This document shows positions 26,475 to 36,158 of a DNA stretch of 64,000 bases, one piece after another. The position numbers were made by a program, and so were the translations under genes. Position 1 is the stretch's first letter; each line of letters begins with the position of its first letter. The notes under the pieces were generated by a model. It ran no database searches. It was not told the DNA's origin and saw only the letters and a list, made by a program, of their open reading frames with translations. The DNA is taken from NCBI RefSeq assembly GCF_000829375.1, contig NZ_AP014624.1, positions 3,596,001-3,660,000 on the forward strand. The letters run 5' to 3'. This DNA is from Chryseobacterium sp. StRB126. Lineage in GTDB: Bacteria; Bacteroidota; Bacteroidia; Flavobacteriales; Weeksellaceae.

Positions 26475-27887
26475 TTATGGGATTAAATAAAATTTGGTAA
26501 TATCCAGTTCCTGAGTAGCCCTCATCAGTTCTATTCCGGCTCTTCTCTGGTTGAAAATGGCATTCTGATATTCCAGTTCCGAAGCTTCAAGATCGTTTTC
26601 TGCATCAATAAGCTGGGATGATTTGCTCATTCCGTATCTGAATTCTTTTTCAGCCTGTACCAATGCATTTTTAGCCAGTTCTTTTTCTTTAGCTTTTAAA
26701 GTGATCTGTGCGGTAGCAATATCATAATTGGTTTGGTTATTCGCCAGATTTAATGATAATTTTTTCAATGCATCTTCTTTCTGGTTCTGTAGTACTTCCT
26801 TCCCTACTTTAGCTGTTTCTTCAGCATGTTTCCCTTCTTTTCCATCAAAAATCTCCCACTTAAACCCAACTCCGGCTGTGATTAAAGGAAAAATATTAAC
26901 ATTATTAGGGCTCCAATCCAACTTTTTCCCTTCATATCCAAGAATCGGAATGGCAGGAACTATATTTTCAGAACTTTTGATGTGATTGCCATACAATCCG
27001 ATATAGTACGCGGAAGCCATCAGCTGAACTTTTGGAATCATCCATGTTCTTTCTGCCTTTATTTTATAATCTGCAGCAGCAATCCCATGTTCAAGAGCAC
27101 GTACTTCAGCTCTCTGCTCTATTCCTTTTTCTGCCGTAAGAAGTTCTACAGGAGACAATACCGGATCTATCATTCTCAAACGCTCCCTGCTGATTCCCGT
27201 TAAAATATAAAGTTGGGTAAGAAGTAATTCTTTTTTCCCTTCATATTCTATGACTTTCGCATTTAAAGTAGCCTGAGCCAGTTCAATTTTCTTATGGTCG
27301 TAAGGAGTAATCAGACCATAGCCTAATGCTTTATCTGCTGTTTTCTTGTTGATGTCCCGCCTTTTTTTGCTTTCATCCAATACCTTTTTAGACTGATGGA
27401 TCAGTGCCAGCTGGTCATAAGCTCTGGAAATACCCGCCACGACTTCATCCCTGGATTTTTCTAACAGAATATCTTCAGATTTCTTCTTTTCCTCAACGGC
27501 TTTTTTCAGATATTTCACCTTTCCTCCGGAATATACAAGCATCTTGGCTTCTGCTTTGGCTACTCCTGAAAATCCGGATACATTGAAATTATTGTTGAAA
27601 GCACCTTCAGCGATATTAATAAAAGGAGCCAGATTAATTTCGGGGGACGTAAGTCTTGCTGTTCCGTTAAGATAACCGGCCTTACCACTTAGTTCCAGAG
27701 TAGGAAGAAAGATATCTTTTAACTTGTGTTCATCAAGATCGGTAAATTTGTTTTGGGTAATCTGCATCTTCAGGTTCGAGTCCCGAACCATTGCACTATC
27801 CAGAAGTTCTTTAAAATCCGGCGCAGACTGTGCCCAAGCAGGAAAAGCAAAAAAACTAAACGTAAAAATCAATAAATTGTTTTTCAT
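26475..27887 (-). CDS. TolC-family outer-membrane efflux protein
   Basis: 470 residues with a signal peptide ending FPAWAQS. The two OEP repeats are visible: DFKELLDSAMVRDSNLKMQITQNKFTDLDEHKLKDIFLPTLELSGKAGY in the first, and AEVRALEHGIAAADYKIKAERTWMIPKVQLMASAYYIGLYG with the closing FRYGMSKSSQLIDAENDLEASELEYQNAIFNQRRAGIELMRATQELDI. It forms the trimeric outer-membrane exit duct. First gene of the TolC-HlyD-permease operon. A TAnnTTTG box lies just upstream. The likely cargo (drug or metabolite) is unknown; no TetR-type regulator is adjacent. Confidence 0.93.
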   Translation of the reverse strand: MKNNLLIFTFSFFAFPAWAQSAPDFKELLDSAMVRDSNLKMQITQNKFTDLDEHKLKDIFLPTLELSGKAGYLNGTARLTSPEINLAPFINIAEGAFNNNFNVSGFSGVAKAEAKMLVYSGGKVKYLKKAVEEKKKSEDILLEKSRDEVVAGISRAYDQLALIHQSKKVLDESKKRRDINKKTADKALGYGLITPYDHKKIELAQATLNAKVIEYEGKKELLLTQLYILTGISRERLRMIDPVLSPVELLTAEKGIEQRAEVRALEHGIAAADYKIKAERTWMIPKVQLMASAYYIGLYGNHIKSSENIVPAIPILGYEGKKLDWSPNNVNIFPLITAGVGFKWEIFDGKEGKHAEETAKVGKEVLQNQKEDALKKLSLNLANNQTNYDIATAQITLKAKEKELAKNALVQAEKEFRYGMSKSSQLIDAENDLEASELEYQNAIFNQRRAGIELMRATQELDITKFYLIP

Positions 27888-27902
27888 GGTTTATGTTTAT
27901 AA

Positions 27903-27935
27903 CAAATATAATGCAAAAAATGTTAAAATACTCAA
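27903..27935 (-). promoter_or_regulatory. Candidate promoter for the TolC export operon
   Basis: On the minus strand TATATTTG (27903-27910) fits the -7 consensus; a TTG (27933-27935) lies 22 bp upstream, one more than usual. The leader would be only about 10 nt. Confidence 0.4.
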
Positions 27936-28145
27936 AGATAATTTAACAAAACCATGTATTTAAAATAAGTTTAAAATGTGTTTAAGTATAAAAGTCTTTA
28001 CAATAATGTCTTATCAAAACCGTTTAAAAGTTAATTAAAAACTAAAAATCTTTGAAAAAAATTTTAACTCCACTTTTATCTTTCTCCTCTTAAGGTCATT
28101 TTTTGTAGAAAACAAAGGCATTTAAAGCCTCCGAACTGGAATATC

Positions 28146-29622
28146 CAAAAGAAAGCATAGAGTAAATACTATGATTAATCTGAGTTCAGGTTAATGAAAT
28201 TCTGATTCTTTTAACGCTAAGATCGCAAAAGGGTTTAATCTATATTGAAAATAACTTCGTGCGCAAAGGCATTCCATTCAGCTAAGATATTTACTGCCTC
28301 ATTGCTGAGTGAAACGCCTTGGCGGTCTTAAAAAAAATGAAGATTGCAGAAAAAACTTTGCGACCATTGCGTTATGAAAGAGACTTCCTAGGTAAGAATC
28401 AAAAGATAATATGAGTAAATATTATTAACCTGAGTTTGGATTATGAAGCTCTGGTTCTTTTAACGCGGAGGTCACAAAAGTTTTTTAACAGAATAGAAAA
28501 TATTTTCGTGCGCAAAGGCATTTCATTCAGCTAAGATATTTACTGCCTCATTGCTGGGTGAAACGCCTTGGCGGTCTTGAAAAAATGAAGATTGCAGAAA
28601 AAACTTTGCGAGCATTGCGTTATGGAAAAGACTTCCTAGGTAAGAATCAAAAGATAATATGAGTAAATATTATTAACCTGAGTTTAGCTTATGAAGCTCT
28701 GGTTCTTTTAACGCGGAGGTCACAAAAGTTTTTTAACAGAATAGAAAATATTTTCGTGCGCAAAGGCATTTCATTCAGCTAAGATATTTACTGCCTCATT
28801 GCTGAGTGAAACGCCTTGGCGGTCTTAAAAAAAAATGAAGATTGCAGAAAAAACTTTGCGAGCATTGCGCTATGAAAGAGACTTCCTAGGTAAGAATCAA
28901 GAGATAATATGAGTAAATATTATTAACCTGAGTTTGGATTATGAAGCTCTGGTTCTTTTAACGCGGAGCTCACAAAAGTTTTTTAACAGAATAGAAAATA
29001 ACTTCGTGCGCAAAGGCATTTCATTCAGCTAAGATATTTACTGCCTCATTGCTGGGTGAAACGCCTTGGCGGTCTTAAAAAAATGAAGATTGCATAAAAA
29101 ACTTTGCGACCATTGCGTTATGAAAGAGACTTCCTAGGTAAGAATCAAGAGATAATATGAGTAAATATTATTAACCTGAGTTTGGATTATGAAGCTCTGG
29201 TTCTTTTAACGCGGAGGTCACAAAAGTTTTTTAACAGAATAGAAAATATTTTCGTGCGCAAAGGCATTTCATTCAGCTAAGATATTTACTGCCTCATTGC
29301 TGAGTGAAACGCCTTGGCGGTCTTAAAAAAAAATGAAGATTGCAGAAAAAACTTTGCGAGCATTGCGTTATGAAAGAGACTTCCTAGGTAAGAATCAAAA
29401 GATAATATGAGTAAATATTATTAACCTGAGTTTAGCTTATGAAGCTCTGGTTCTTTTAACGCGGAGGTCACAAAAGTTTTTTAACAGAATAGAAAATATT
29501 TTCGTGCGCAAAGGCATTTCATTCAGCTAAGATATTTACTGCCTCATTGCTGAGTGAAACGCCTTTGTGATCTTAAAAAAGGATGGAGATCTTCAAAAAA
29601 CCTTTCGATCTATTGCGTAGAA
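28146..29622. repeat. Tandem array 1: six ~249 bp units
   Basis: The anchor GCGCAAAGGCATT recurs at 28261, 28510, 28758, 29008, 29256 and 29506, spacings 249, 248, 250, 248 and 250. Units are about 90-95% alike; differences include the poly-A length after GGTCTT (6 to 9 A), GCTGAGTG versus GCTGGGTG, and TTTGGATT versus TTTAGCTT. Each unit starts with TTTTAACGC, holds an imperfect 21 bp-arm hairpin (CGCAAAGGC...GCTGAGTGAAACGCC) and ends with ACTTTGCGAGCATTGCG. The first and last units are more diverged. No ORF spans the array. 27888-28145 before it is A/T-rich with no gene. Confidence 0.93.
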
Positions 29623-29698
29623 TGTCATAAAACATATAAAAGCGAAAACTCCCCACATTGCTGCGAGGAGTTTTCTGTTTATAATAAGCTTGCAAATT

Positions 29699-30187
29699 TT
29701 ACTTCTGAACTGCTTTCTTCATCCCGTTATCAGGTCTTAACACTCTGTAACGAACTTCAATATCTTTTGGTACATAGAATACCAATGGCAGTTTACTGTT
29801 GTATCTTACGATTTCCGGTTTAAGGGTAACAAACTTTTTAGACAGTTTTTTATCAAGACAAGCCATTAATGTGCCTGCTGCTTCTCCTTTTGATTCTACT
29901 TCATAATAGTTGTATCCCCATCCCTGAAGATCCTGACTTTTCATTTCTCCCATTAAAGAGTAGTTGTTGCAGTCTAACATTTTTTCAGCCCCTACAAAAA
30001 CTTCCACTTTTAAGTCGTTTTCATTTTTTGCAACCGGAAGCTGAATATATACTTGTTTGTATCCTTCTTTAGCTTTTGGGAACATTTCAATCTGTAGTTT
30101 TTCAAACTTTTCAGCTTTCTTTTGAGCGAAAGCACTTACTCCAGCCATCAATACCAATCCAGTAATTAAAGTTTTTGAAAATTTCAT
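29699..30187 (-). CDS. eco: Ecotin-family periplasmic serine protease inhibitor
   Basis: 162 residues with a signal peptide ending SAFAQ. It aligns along its length with E. coli ecotin: KLQIEMFPKAKEGYKQVYIQLP, LKVEVFVGAEKMLDCNNYSL, LQGWGYNYYEVES, TLMACLDKK, KKFVTL and VRYNSKLPLVFYVPKDIEVRYRV. Cys73 and Cys110 have the same spacing as the Cys50-Cys87 disulfide. The reactive-site P1 residue, Met84 in E. coli (in TMMAC), is Leu107 here (TLMAC). Ecotin dimers inhibit trypsin-, chymotrypsin- and elastase-type proteases. The gene lies 43 bp downstream of the alpha-2-macroglobulin gene, so both probably share a transcript. A flanking hairpin (ACTCCCC...GGGAGTT-like) lies near 29650. Confidence 0.92.
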   Translation of the reverse strand: MKFSKTLITGLVLMAGVSAFAQKKAEKFEKLQIEMFPKAKEGYKQVYIQLPVAKNENDLKVEVFVGAEKMLDCNNYSLMGEMKSQDLQGWGYNYYEVESKGEAAGTLMACLDKKLSKKFVTLKPEIVRYNSKLPLVFYVPKDIEVRYRVLRPDNGMKKAVQK

Positions 30188-30230
30188 TTTATTTGGTTTT
30201 AAATTTTACGTATTTCTTAATAGCCAAAAA

Positions 30231-33200
30231 TCATTCCAAAATCTGAATTCCTGTTCCTTTTGTATGGGCATTCATCTGTGGAGCATAGTAATTCTGCATT
30301 GTAGTAATGCCGTTTGAGAACTTTCCGGACGCATTAGCAACGACATCATATTCAAACACATATTTACCTTTTGGCATATATTGAATATAGAAATTAGTGG
30401 ACGCATCTTTAGAAGATTGATAATATCCCAAATTATTTTTCCACTGGTATCCTGACAACGCATCAAGAGGTTCAAATCCTGCTGCACGCATATCTTTAAT
30501 ATGAATAAATTCCATTGCTCTGTCTGTGTTCAGGATCATTCTTACCGTTACTTTATCTCCTACTTTCAATGGTGTTTCCGGTGAAATTTTCTGAAGTTCT
30601 TCTCCGTTTACTGTCTTCACTTTTTTGTACAGTTCTTTGGTTACGGAAATATAATTTTCGGATGATTTAATTTTATCCAGATCTTCATAATACTGCCAGA
30701 ATAATCCTCCCTGAACAATTCCAGGCCCAGGTTTGGTAATTGTAACCGTTCCAAGGTTTTTATCTATAGCATCCGTTTTCACGGTTGATTTTACATATCC
30801 TGTTGCCTGAGTCTGAGGAACAATTTCTTTTCCACCCCAAACGATAGTTGCTTTATCACTTTCAGCACCTGTCCACGATTTTCCTGAATTTAAGATAGTA
30901 AAGATTACTTCAGCCGTTCCTCTTGAGCTTCCCCATGAGTTCACTTCTTTCTGGGTTACCAGCCAGATCTTCGCATCTTCTATAAAGTTTGTGTCATTTG
31001 CTTTTAATGTATTGAAAGCCTCTAATGCCCCAGCATGATTTACTACTTTAGAGCTGAACCAACCCCAATCGTTTAAGTTCTGCTTCCAATATACTCCTTG
31101 AGTTTTAGTATCTGTTGAAGTTTCTTTAAGGTAAGTCATCAATTTATCAGATACGTCTTTCACTCCATAATCATTCATCAATAAAGCTGCACGGTGAAGT
31201 CCGAAGAAGGTAAAGTCGGTAATTTTTGCTGTTTTTGCTTTTTGTTTTACCAACGTTTTCAAGGCAGCTCCTTTTCCTTTTAAAGGATATTGTTTTTCCC
31301 AGTAGTTTCTGGTATCCAAATAATCAAGAACCCAATTGCTCCAGACATTTTCTTTCTTAGTATCTGCATATTTGCTGATCTCGTTATCTACATACTGGAT
31401 CAATTTTGATACTAAAGCATTCTGCCCTGCACTCTGATATTCTTTTGCATTATCTTTTAGCCATAGATTAATCTTTCCAAGGTTTTTAAGAATGTATAAT
31501 GAAGTACTATAAGAGCTTGGATATCCTGCATACCATGAGAATCCACCATCAGGATTTTGAAGTTTGCTGAAATCATCCCAATTCTGATTAATTGAATTTC
31601 TCATCGTGTTCACATCAAACAGAAGAGCCAGTTTTTGCATCTGTTCAGCCTCATTTTTACTTTCCAGCACCCATGGAGTCTCATCCAATAGCAGCTGTTT
31701 AAGTTCCTGATTTTTTTCAAGATTTGAATTTAATAATCCTTTGCCCTGATACTCATCAAACACTGTTTTCATTTTAGGATTAGCTTTGAAGATTTCAGAA
31801 GCCAATACATCCGCAAACCATTTGTTGAAAATAACATCTGCTGAATTATTCTGGTCATTTTTCAGACTTGGAAGGGCAAACATAATTTCCCAGATCGGGT
31901 TGGTGGTTAATTCCAGTGTATTGGAAACATTTGATGCGGTTGTAGAAGTGTTATTTTTAAGGTTATCCAATACAAAAGTCTTTGTTTCACCTTCTTTCAC
32001 AAAAACAGGTGCTGCATCAGTCACCAACATTCTGTTTGGTAATACGGCCACTGCCTGTTGTTCTCCGTCAGAATAAGCTCCTGCTTTCGCTACTACTTTT
32101 AAAATGATAGAGGATACATTGTTTGGAACTTTTAGTTTCCAGGTTAATGCCCCGTTTCCGTTTTCATTTAAGTCAAAATTCTGTGTTCCTGAAGTGATTC
32201 CGAATTTTGAAGAAATGTTTTCATTGGTGAAGGCATCTAAAATCTGTAATTCTGCAGAACCATTCATTTTTTTATTGGTAAGGTTGGAAAGTTTTGACTG
32301 TAAATTCAATTCATCGCCTTCTCTTAAGAATCTCGGATAGTTTGGCGTTACTGAGAATTCTTTCTGGGTTACCACTTCTTTCTCCAAGGTAGCTGCTCTT
32401 GCATCTTTTGTATGAGCCAGGAACATCAATTTCCATTTTGTTAATGCTTCCGGAGAAGTGAATTCAAAGTTAACATTTCCTTCTGCATCGGTTTTCAGAT
32501 CCGGATAGAAGAATGCCGTTTCATTTAGGTTTTGACGTACAGGAACTTTTTCCAGTGATTCTTTGAATTCTGCCTGATCTGCTTCTGCTGCATCTGCAAC
32601 CTGAACACCTGCCACTTTACCAGCTATAGCCGATTCTTTTTGTCCATATCCTTTCATTACCACTTCTTCAGCCATTACTGAATTTCTAGCAATAGGAGCT
32701 GTCGGCATTGCACCTGGCGCACCTTTCCGACGTAATTTAGGAGATATTCCTCCATTTCCTCCCAGGCTATAAAACAAGCTACCATCAAACCAATTAAAGT
32801 TCGGAACTGCTACGTAATTTCCATTGAAATATTTCAATCGTTTCTGATAGCTTTTCTGCAACAGATATTCTCTCACATCATAAGAAGTAATAATGTTGAA
32901 TGGGGTGTATAATTTATCCCAGCCATAGGTATTCACAGCAAACTGGTCTAAAGACATGTCATACATATTGGCCAATACTTCCGCATTCACCTTTTCTTTA
33001 TCGTTTCCGGTAACTTTTACCGTCCATTTTTCTTTTGAATTTGGCTCTAACTTATCTCTGAAAGTAACCGTTTCAATTTTTAAAGGCTTCTCGGTATCCT
33101 TGATCTTCAGTGCAACTGTTTCTGTCTGTACATCATTAAATGCAACCAACTGGAACTGAAGATTCAGTTCAGAAACACTTCTATCTTTTGGAATATCAGC

Positions 33201-36140
33201 CGTGTATTCAAGAATGCCCTTTTTCAGCTGATGCGTTTCTGTAATCGTTTTACCGGATCCATCCTGAACAAAGACATTCACTAATGCATCAGGAATTGCT
33301 GAGTACACAAATACTTTTGCTGTTTCACCTCTTACTGTTTCATTCTTTGGTGCAATCACCGTTAAGAAGGTTTTCTGAATCGGTTTCAGAGGGTTTTTAT
33401 CCCAAACACTGAAATATTGAGCCGATTTGATCGTGTCTTTTCCTTCAATATTGAACAGCTCCAATTGATAATCTCCTGCCTCCAGTTTTCCTAAATCCAA
33501 ATCAGAAGACTGAGTATCGGAAGATGATTGCTGTTGTCTTTCTATAACTACTTTTTCAGTTTTCCAGTTTTTGATTTCATCATTCTTATCAAACAAATCG
33601 TGTGGGAACTTGCTGATAAATTCTGTTTTTGAATAAGTTGGAAGATTCTGAACTTCAGCTTTGAAATTATCTCTGAAAATTCTATCCGGAGCAGCCAGTT
33701 TTAACAGCTTAACCTGATAGGCTTTTTTAAGAACCTGTTCGTTATAATTTTTGGTTTCTACCTTTAATTTTACATTTTCATCACTGAATATATTTTTGAT
33801 TTCATCAGCTTTGATGTAATGAGAAACTGAAGCTACCTTCAGATCTGTATTCGCTGATTGAGTTTCTCCATTGATATCAGTAACGGAAGCATTGATCTGA
33901 TAGTTATCAATCTGAATTCCCTCTAATTTTTCATCTTTCTTAAGATCTAAACGAATGACAAACTCTCCTTTTTCATTGGTTTTAGCTTCTCCCAAAATTG
34001 AATTTTCATTATCATTTCCTCTCGGATACCACCAGAAATATCTCCAACGGATATTTTGCTTTTTAATCTCGTAATTTACTGTTGTATTGCTTAAAGCTAC
34101 TCCGGAGAACATCATGGCTTTCCCTTTCAGTTCTATGGTCTGACCGTATTTGTATTCATCTTTTATGGGTTCAAAAGTAACTTCAAACTTTGGTCTTTTG
34201 TATTCTTCTACTCTAATGTCTTTGTATCCCTGGCCATCTCCGTCCGTATTCAGGAAAAATGTACCGTTCAGTTTTCCTTTTGGCAACATAAAACTACCAT
34301 GATAGGAACCAAATTCATTGGTGGTAAAACTTTGGGAAGAAACTTCCTGATTATTGGCATCCATCAGGGTAATTTTCTGCTTCAATCCTGAAGTTACAGA
34401 TTCCGTCTCATTATTTAAACGGGTATTCACTACTTTGAAATATACCATTTGTCCAGGTCTGTAGATCGCTCTGTCTGTAAAGATCTGAGCTTTGGAACGG
34501 GCTTCTTTGTTAGGGTTATAGTCTTCACGTCCATTATTTCCATATACTTGCATGATCTGAAAATCATTGGTTTTAGGCTGCTGAATCAGATATGTTCTGT
34601 AGTATTCTTTATTAGTCGTAGCAGGGAATTTAAAAACTCCTTTCTCATTGGTTTTCCCTTCAATTTTATTGATTGAATTGTTATTGACAAATTCATAAAA
34701 ACTGATGTTTTCATTGGCTACCGGTTTTCCATTTTCACTGTTAACCAACTTCAGATCGTCTGCCAATGAATTCCTGGAAGATCTGGACTGATAAATAATC
34801 TTGTTTCCTGAAACCAGAAAATAGAAATTCTTTTCCGGATTGTTCTCCTTTGTATCTGCCCCTGCCACTGAATATTCTGCAACATATACTCCTGAAGGAA
34901 GCGGCTTAATTTCCAGTGAAGTTTTATGAAGCTGATAATCCTTCGGATCTGAAAGCTGATAAGATTCTTTTCTCACCAGATTCTTTTTTACTTTACTGAA
35001 ATAGTTATCAGCATAAGGATTCTGCACATATTTTATCAGGGATAAAAAGTCTTCTTTTACCTCATAAATATTGATTGAAAACTCTGAAACATTCTTAGAC
35101 TCCGCAATCAAATGAATTGGCAGGTTATTCTGGGTCTGCTTTTCATATTTGATGCTCAATACCGGATTGATAATCTGGTTTTCCTTGTTTTTAATATTTT
35201 CGATGAAAGGAGATTTCGGATACTCACTTTTGGCCTGAGCCGCTACAGCAATAGCCTCTTTTGCTTTATTTTTCATCACCAGCTCATCCATGATATCTTC
35301 CATGATGACCACTTTATAATCTCCCTGCACATCAGATTTAGCTAACTTCTGAAGTTGCTCAAGCTTATCTTTGCATTGATTGAAATTACAGTTATCCACC
35401 AGCTTTTCCTTCATGAAGTACAGCTTTGGATTACCATTATTCTGTGCAATCAATTCATCAAAAATAGGATTGATAGATTTTCTGTTCTCTGTGAGTTCAT
35501 TTTTTGTAAAAATATTATTCTCCGATAAAAAAGCAATCTTTTTAAGAGAGGACCAATCATACAGACTTGGGAAATAAGCGATATCTTTTGTGTCTGAAAA
35601 CAGGTCTTTATATTTTTCCAAAGAAACTTTCTTCAGTTCCTGTTTCTGAAGATCCAGTTCCTGATAGGTTTTCGTTAAATAATTTTTGAAATCAAGTTTT
35701 GTCCAGGTCTCAATCTGTGCAGGATTCTGCGTATTGATATTGGTTCTTCCATTGATCTTCCAGTAATTTTGATTAAAATAATCCTGGAAAAAACCATTCA
35801 ACAGGACTTTATATACCAATTTCTCTTCTCCTTTCAGCTTTCCTTCTGCCTCCTGAAGTTTTTTAAAGAATTTTGAGGCGGCATCATTTTGATCGTCATC
35901 CACGGTTTGGTTTACAATACTGAACTCTGCTTTCAGAGACCGGATCAGCTGAATGGTGTTATTTTCTTTCATAGCTTGGTTTTCTAGGTCTAAAATAATG
36001 GGTAGATTAGATTTATAAGCTCCTTTCTGACTGTTTTCCGCTATTTTCTTCCACTGGTCGTCATAATATTTCTGTGCGAAAACCGGTGAAAAGCCCAATG
36101 ATAGCAACGAAAGCATAAATATCTTGGAAAATCTTTTCAT
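30231..36140 (-). CDS. Alpha-2-macroglobulin family protein (bacterial, no thioester) with TonB-plug-like insert
   Basis: 1969 residues from the ATG at 36140; the frame extends 21 codons further, but the signal peptide (KRFSKIFMLSLLSLGFSPVFAQ) fixes the start. An N-terminal ~350-residue helical region precedes MG domains. The MG2 region is FTDRAIYRPGQMVYFKVVNTRLNNE, followed by DANNQEV...GSYHGSFMLPKGKLNG. The A2M domain is ETAFFYPDLKTDAEGNVNFEFTSPEALTKWKLMFLAHT. The alpha-toroid comprises about 1450-1750 (WYAGYPSSYSTSLYILKNLG). The CxEQ thioester motif is absent. At residues 1158-1181 lies EEVVMKGYGQKE...GKVAGVQV, like the TonB plug start of SusC. It probably traps or senses proteases in the envelope. 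Followed by ecotin. Confidence 0.9.
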   Translation of the reverse strand: MKRFSKIFMLSLLSLGFSPVFAQKYYDDQWKKIAENSQKGAYKSNLPIILDLENQAMKENNTIQLIRSLKAEFSIVNQTVDDDQNDAASKFFKKLQEAEGKLKGEEKLVYKVLLNGFFQDYFNQNYWKINGRTNINTQNPAQIETWTKLDFKNYLTKTYQELDLQKQELKKVSLEKYKDLFSDTKDIAYFPSLYDWSSLKKIAFLSENNIFTKNELTENRKSINPIFDELIAQNNGNPKLYFMKEKLVDNCNFNQCKDKLEQLQKLAKSDVQGDYKVVIMEDIMDELVMKNKAKEAIAVAAQAKSEYPKSPFIENIKNKENQIINPVLSIKYEKQTQNNLPIHLIAESKNVSEFSINIYEVKEDFLSLIKYVQNPYADNYFSKVKKNLVRKESYQLSDPKDYQLHKTSLEIKPLPSGVYVAEYSVAGADTKENNPEKNFYFLVSGNKIIYQSRSSRNSLADDLKLVNSENGKPVANENISFYEFVNNNSINKIEGKTNEKGVFKFPATTNKEYYRTYLIQQPKTNDFQIMQVYGNNGREDYNPNKEARSKAQIFTDRAIYRPGQMVYFKVVNTRLNNETESVTSGLKQKITLMDANNQEVSSQSFTTNEFGSYHGSFMLPKGKLNGTFFLNTDGDGQGYKDIRVEEYKRPKFEVTFEPIKDEYKYGQTIELKGKAMMFSGVALSNTTVNYEIKKQNIRWRYFWWYPRGNDNENSILGEAKTNEKGEFVIRLDLKKDEKLEGIQIDNYQINASVTDINGETQSANTDLKVASVSHYIKADEIKNIFSDENVKLKVETKNYNEQVLKKAYQVKLLKLAAPDRIFRDNFKAEVQNLPTYSKTEFISKFPHDLFDKNDEIKNWKTEKVVIERQQQSSSDTQSSDLDLGKLEAGDYQLELFNIEGKDTIKSAQYFSVWDKNPLKPIQKTFLTVIAPKNETVRGETAKVFVYSAIPDALVNVFVQDGSGKTITETHQLKKGILEYTADIPKDRSVSELNLQFQLVAFNDVQTETVALKIKDTEKPLKIETVTFRDKLEPNSKEKWTVKVTGNDKEKVNAEVLANMYDMSLDQFAVNTYGWDKLYTPFNIITSYDVREYLLQKSYQKRLKYFNGNYVAVPNFNWFDGSLFYSLGGNGGISPKLRRKGAPGAMPTAPIARNSVMAEEVVMKGYGQKESAIAGKVAGVQVADAAEADQAEFKESLEKVPVRQNLNETAFFYPDLKTDAEGNVNFEFTSPEALTKWKLMFLAHTKDARAATLEKEVVTQKEFSVTPNYPRFLREGDELNLQSKLSNLTNKKMNGSAELQILDAFTNENISSKFGITSGTQNFDLNENGNGALTWKLKVPNNVSSIILKVVAKAGAYSDGEQQAVAVLPNRMLVTDAAPVFVKEGETKTFVLDNLKNNTSTTASNVSNTLELTTNPIWEIMFALPSLKNDQNNSADVIFNKWFADVLASEIFKANPKMKTVFDEYQGKGLLNSNLEKNQELKQLLLDETPWVLESKNEAEQMQKLALLFDVNTMRNSINQNWDDFSKLQNPDGGFSWYAGYPSSYSTSLYILKNLGKINLWLKDNAKEYQSAGQNALVSKLIQYVDNEISKYADTKKENVWSNWVLDYLDTRNYWEKQYPLKGKGAALKTLVKQKAKTAKITDFTFFGLHRAALLMNDYGVKDVSDKLMTYLKETSTDTKTQGVYWKQNLNDWGWFSSKVVNHAGALEAFNTLKANDTNFIEDAKIWLVTQKEVNSWGSSRGTAEVIFTILNSGKSWTGAESDKATIVWGGKEIVPQTQATGYVKSTVKTDAIDKNLGTVTITKPGPGIVQGGLFWQYYEDLDKIKSSENYISVTKELYKKVKTVNGEELQKISPETPLKVGDKVTVRMILNTDRAMEFIHIKDMRAAGFEPLDALSGYQWKNNLGYYQSSKDASTNFYIQYMPKGKYVFEYDVVANASGKFSNGITTMQNYYAPQMNAHTKGTGIQILE

Positions 36141-36154
36141 ATATATTAATTTTG
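36124..36154 (+). promoter_or_regulatory. Consensus promoter for the UbiA-like/recF genes, inside the start of the macroglobulin gene
   Basis: TTG at 36124-36126, 20 bp, TAATTTTG at 36147-36154: full match to the Bacteroidota consensus. The predicted start (about 36158-36161) falls on the UbiA-like ATG at 36159, implying a leaderless or nearly leaderless mRNA. The -33 element lies in signal-peptide codons of the divergent gene. Confidence 0.7.
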
Positions 36155-36158
36155 ATAA

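Noticed and set aside
29554-29823. Plus-strand ORF at the end of tandem array 1
   Set aside because: It starts inside a repeat unit and overlaps the ecotin gene on the opposite strand; no recognisable product.
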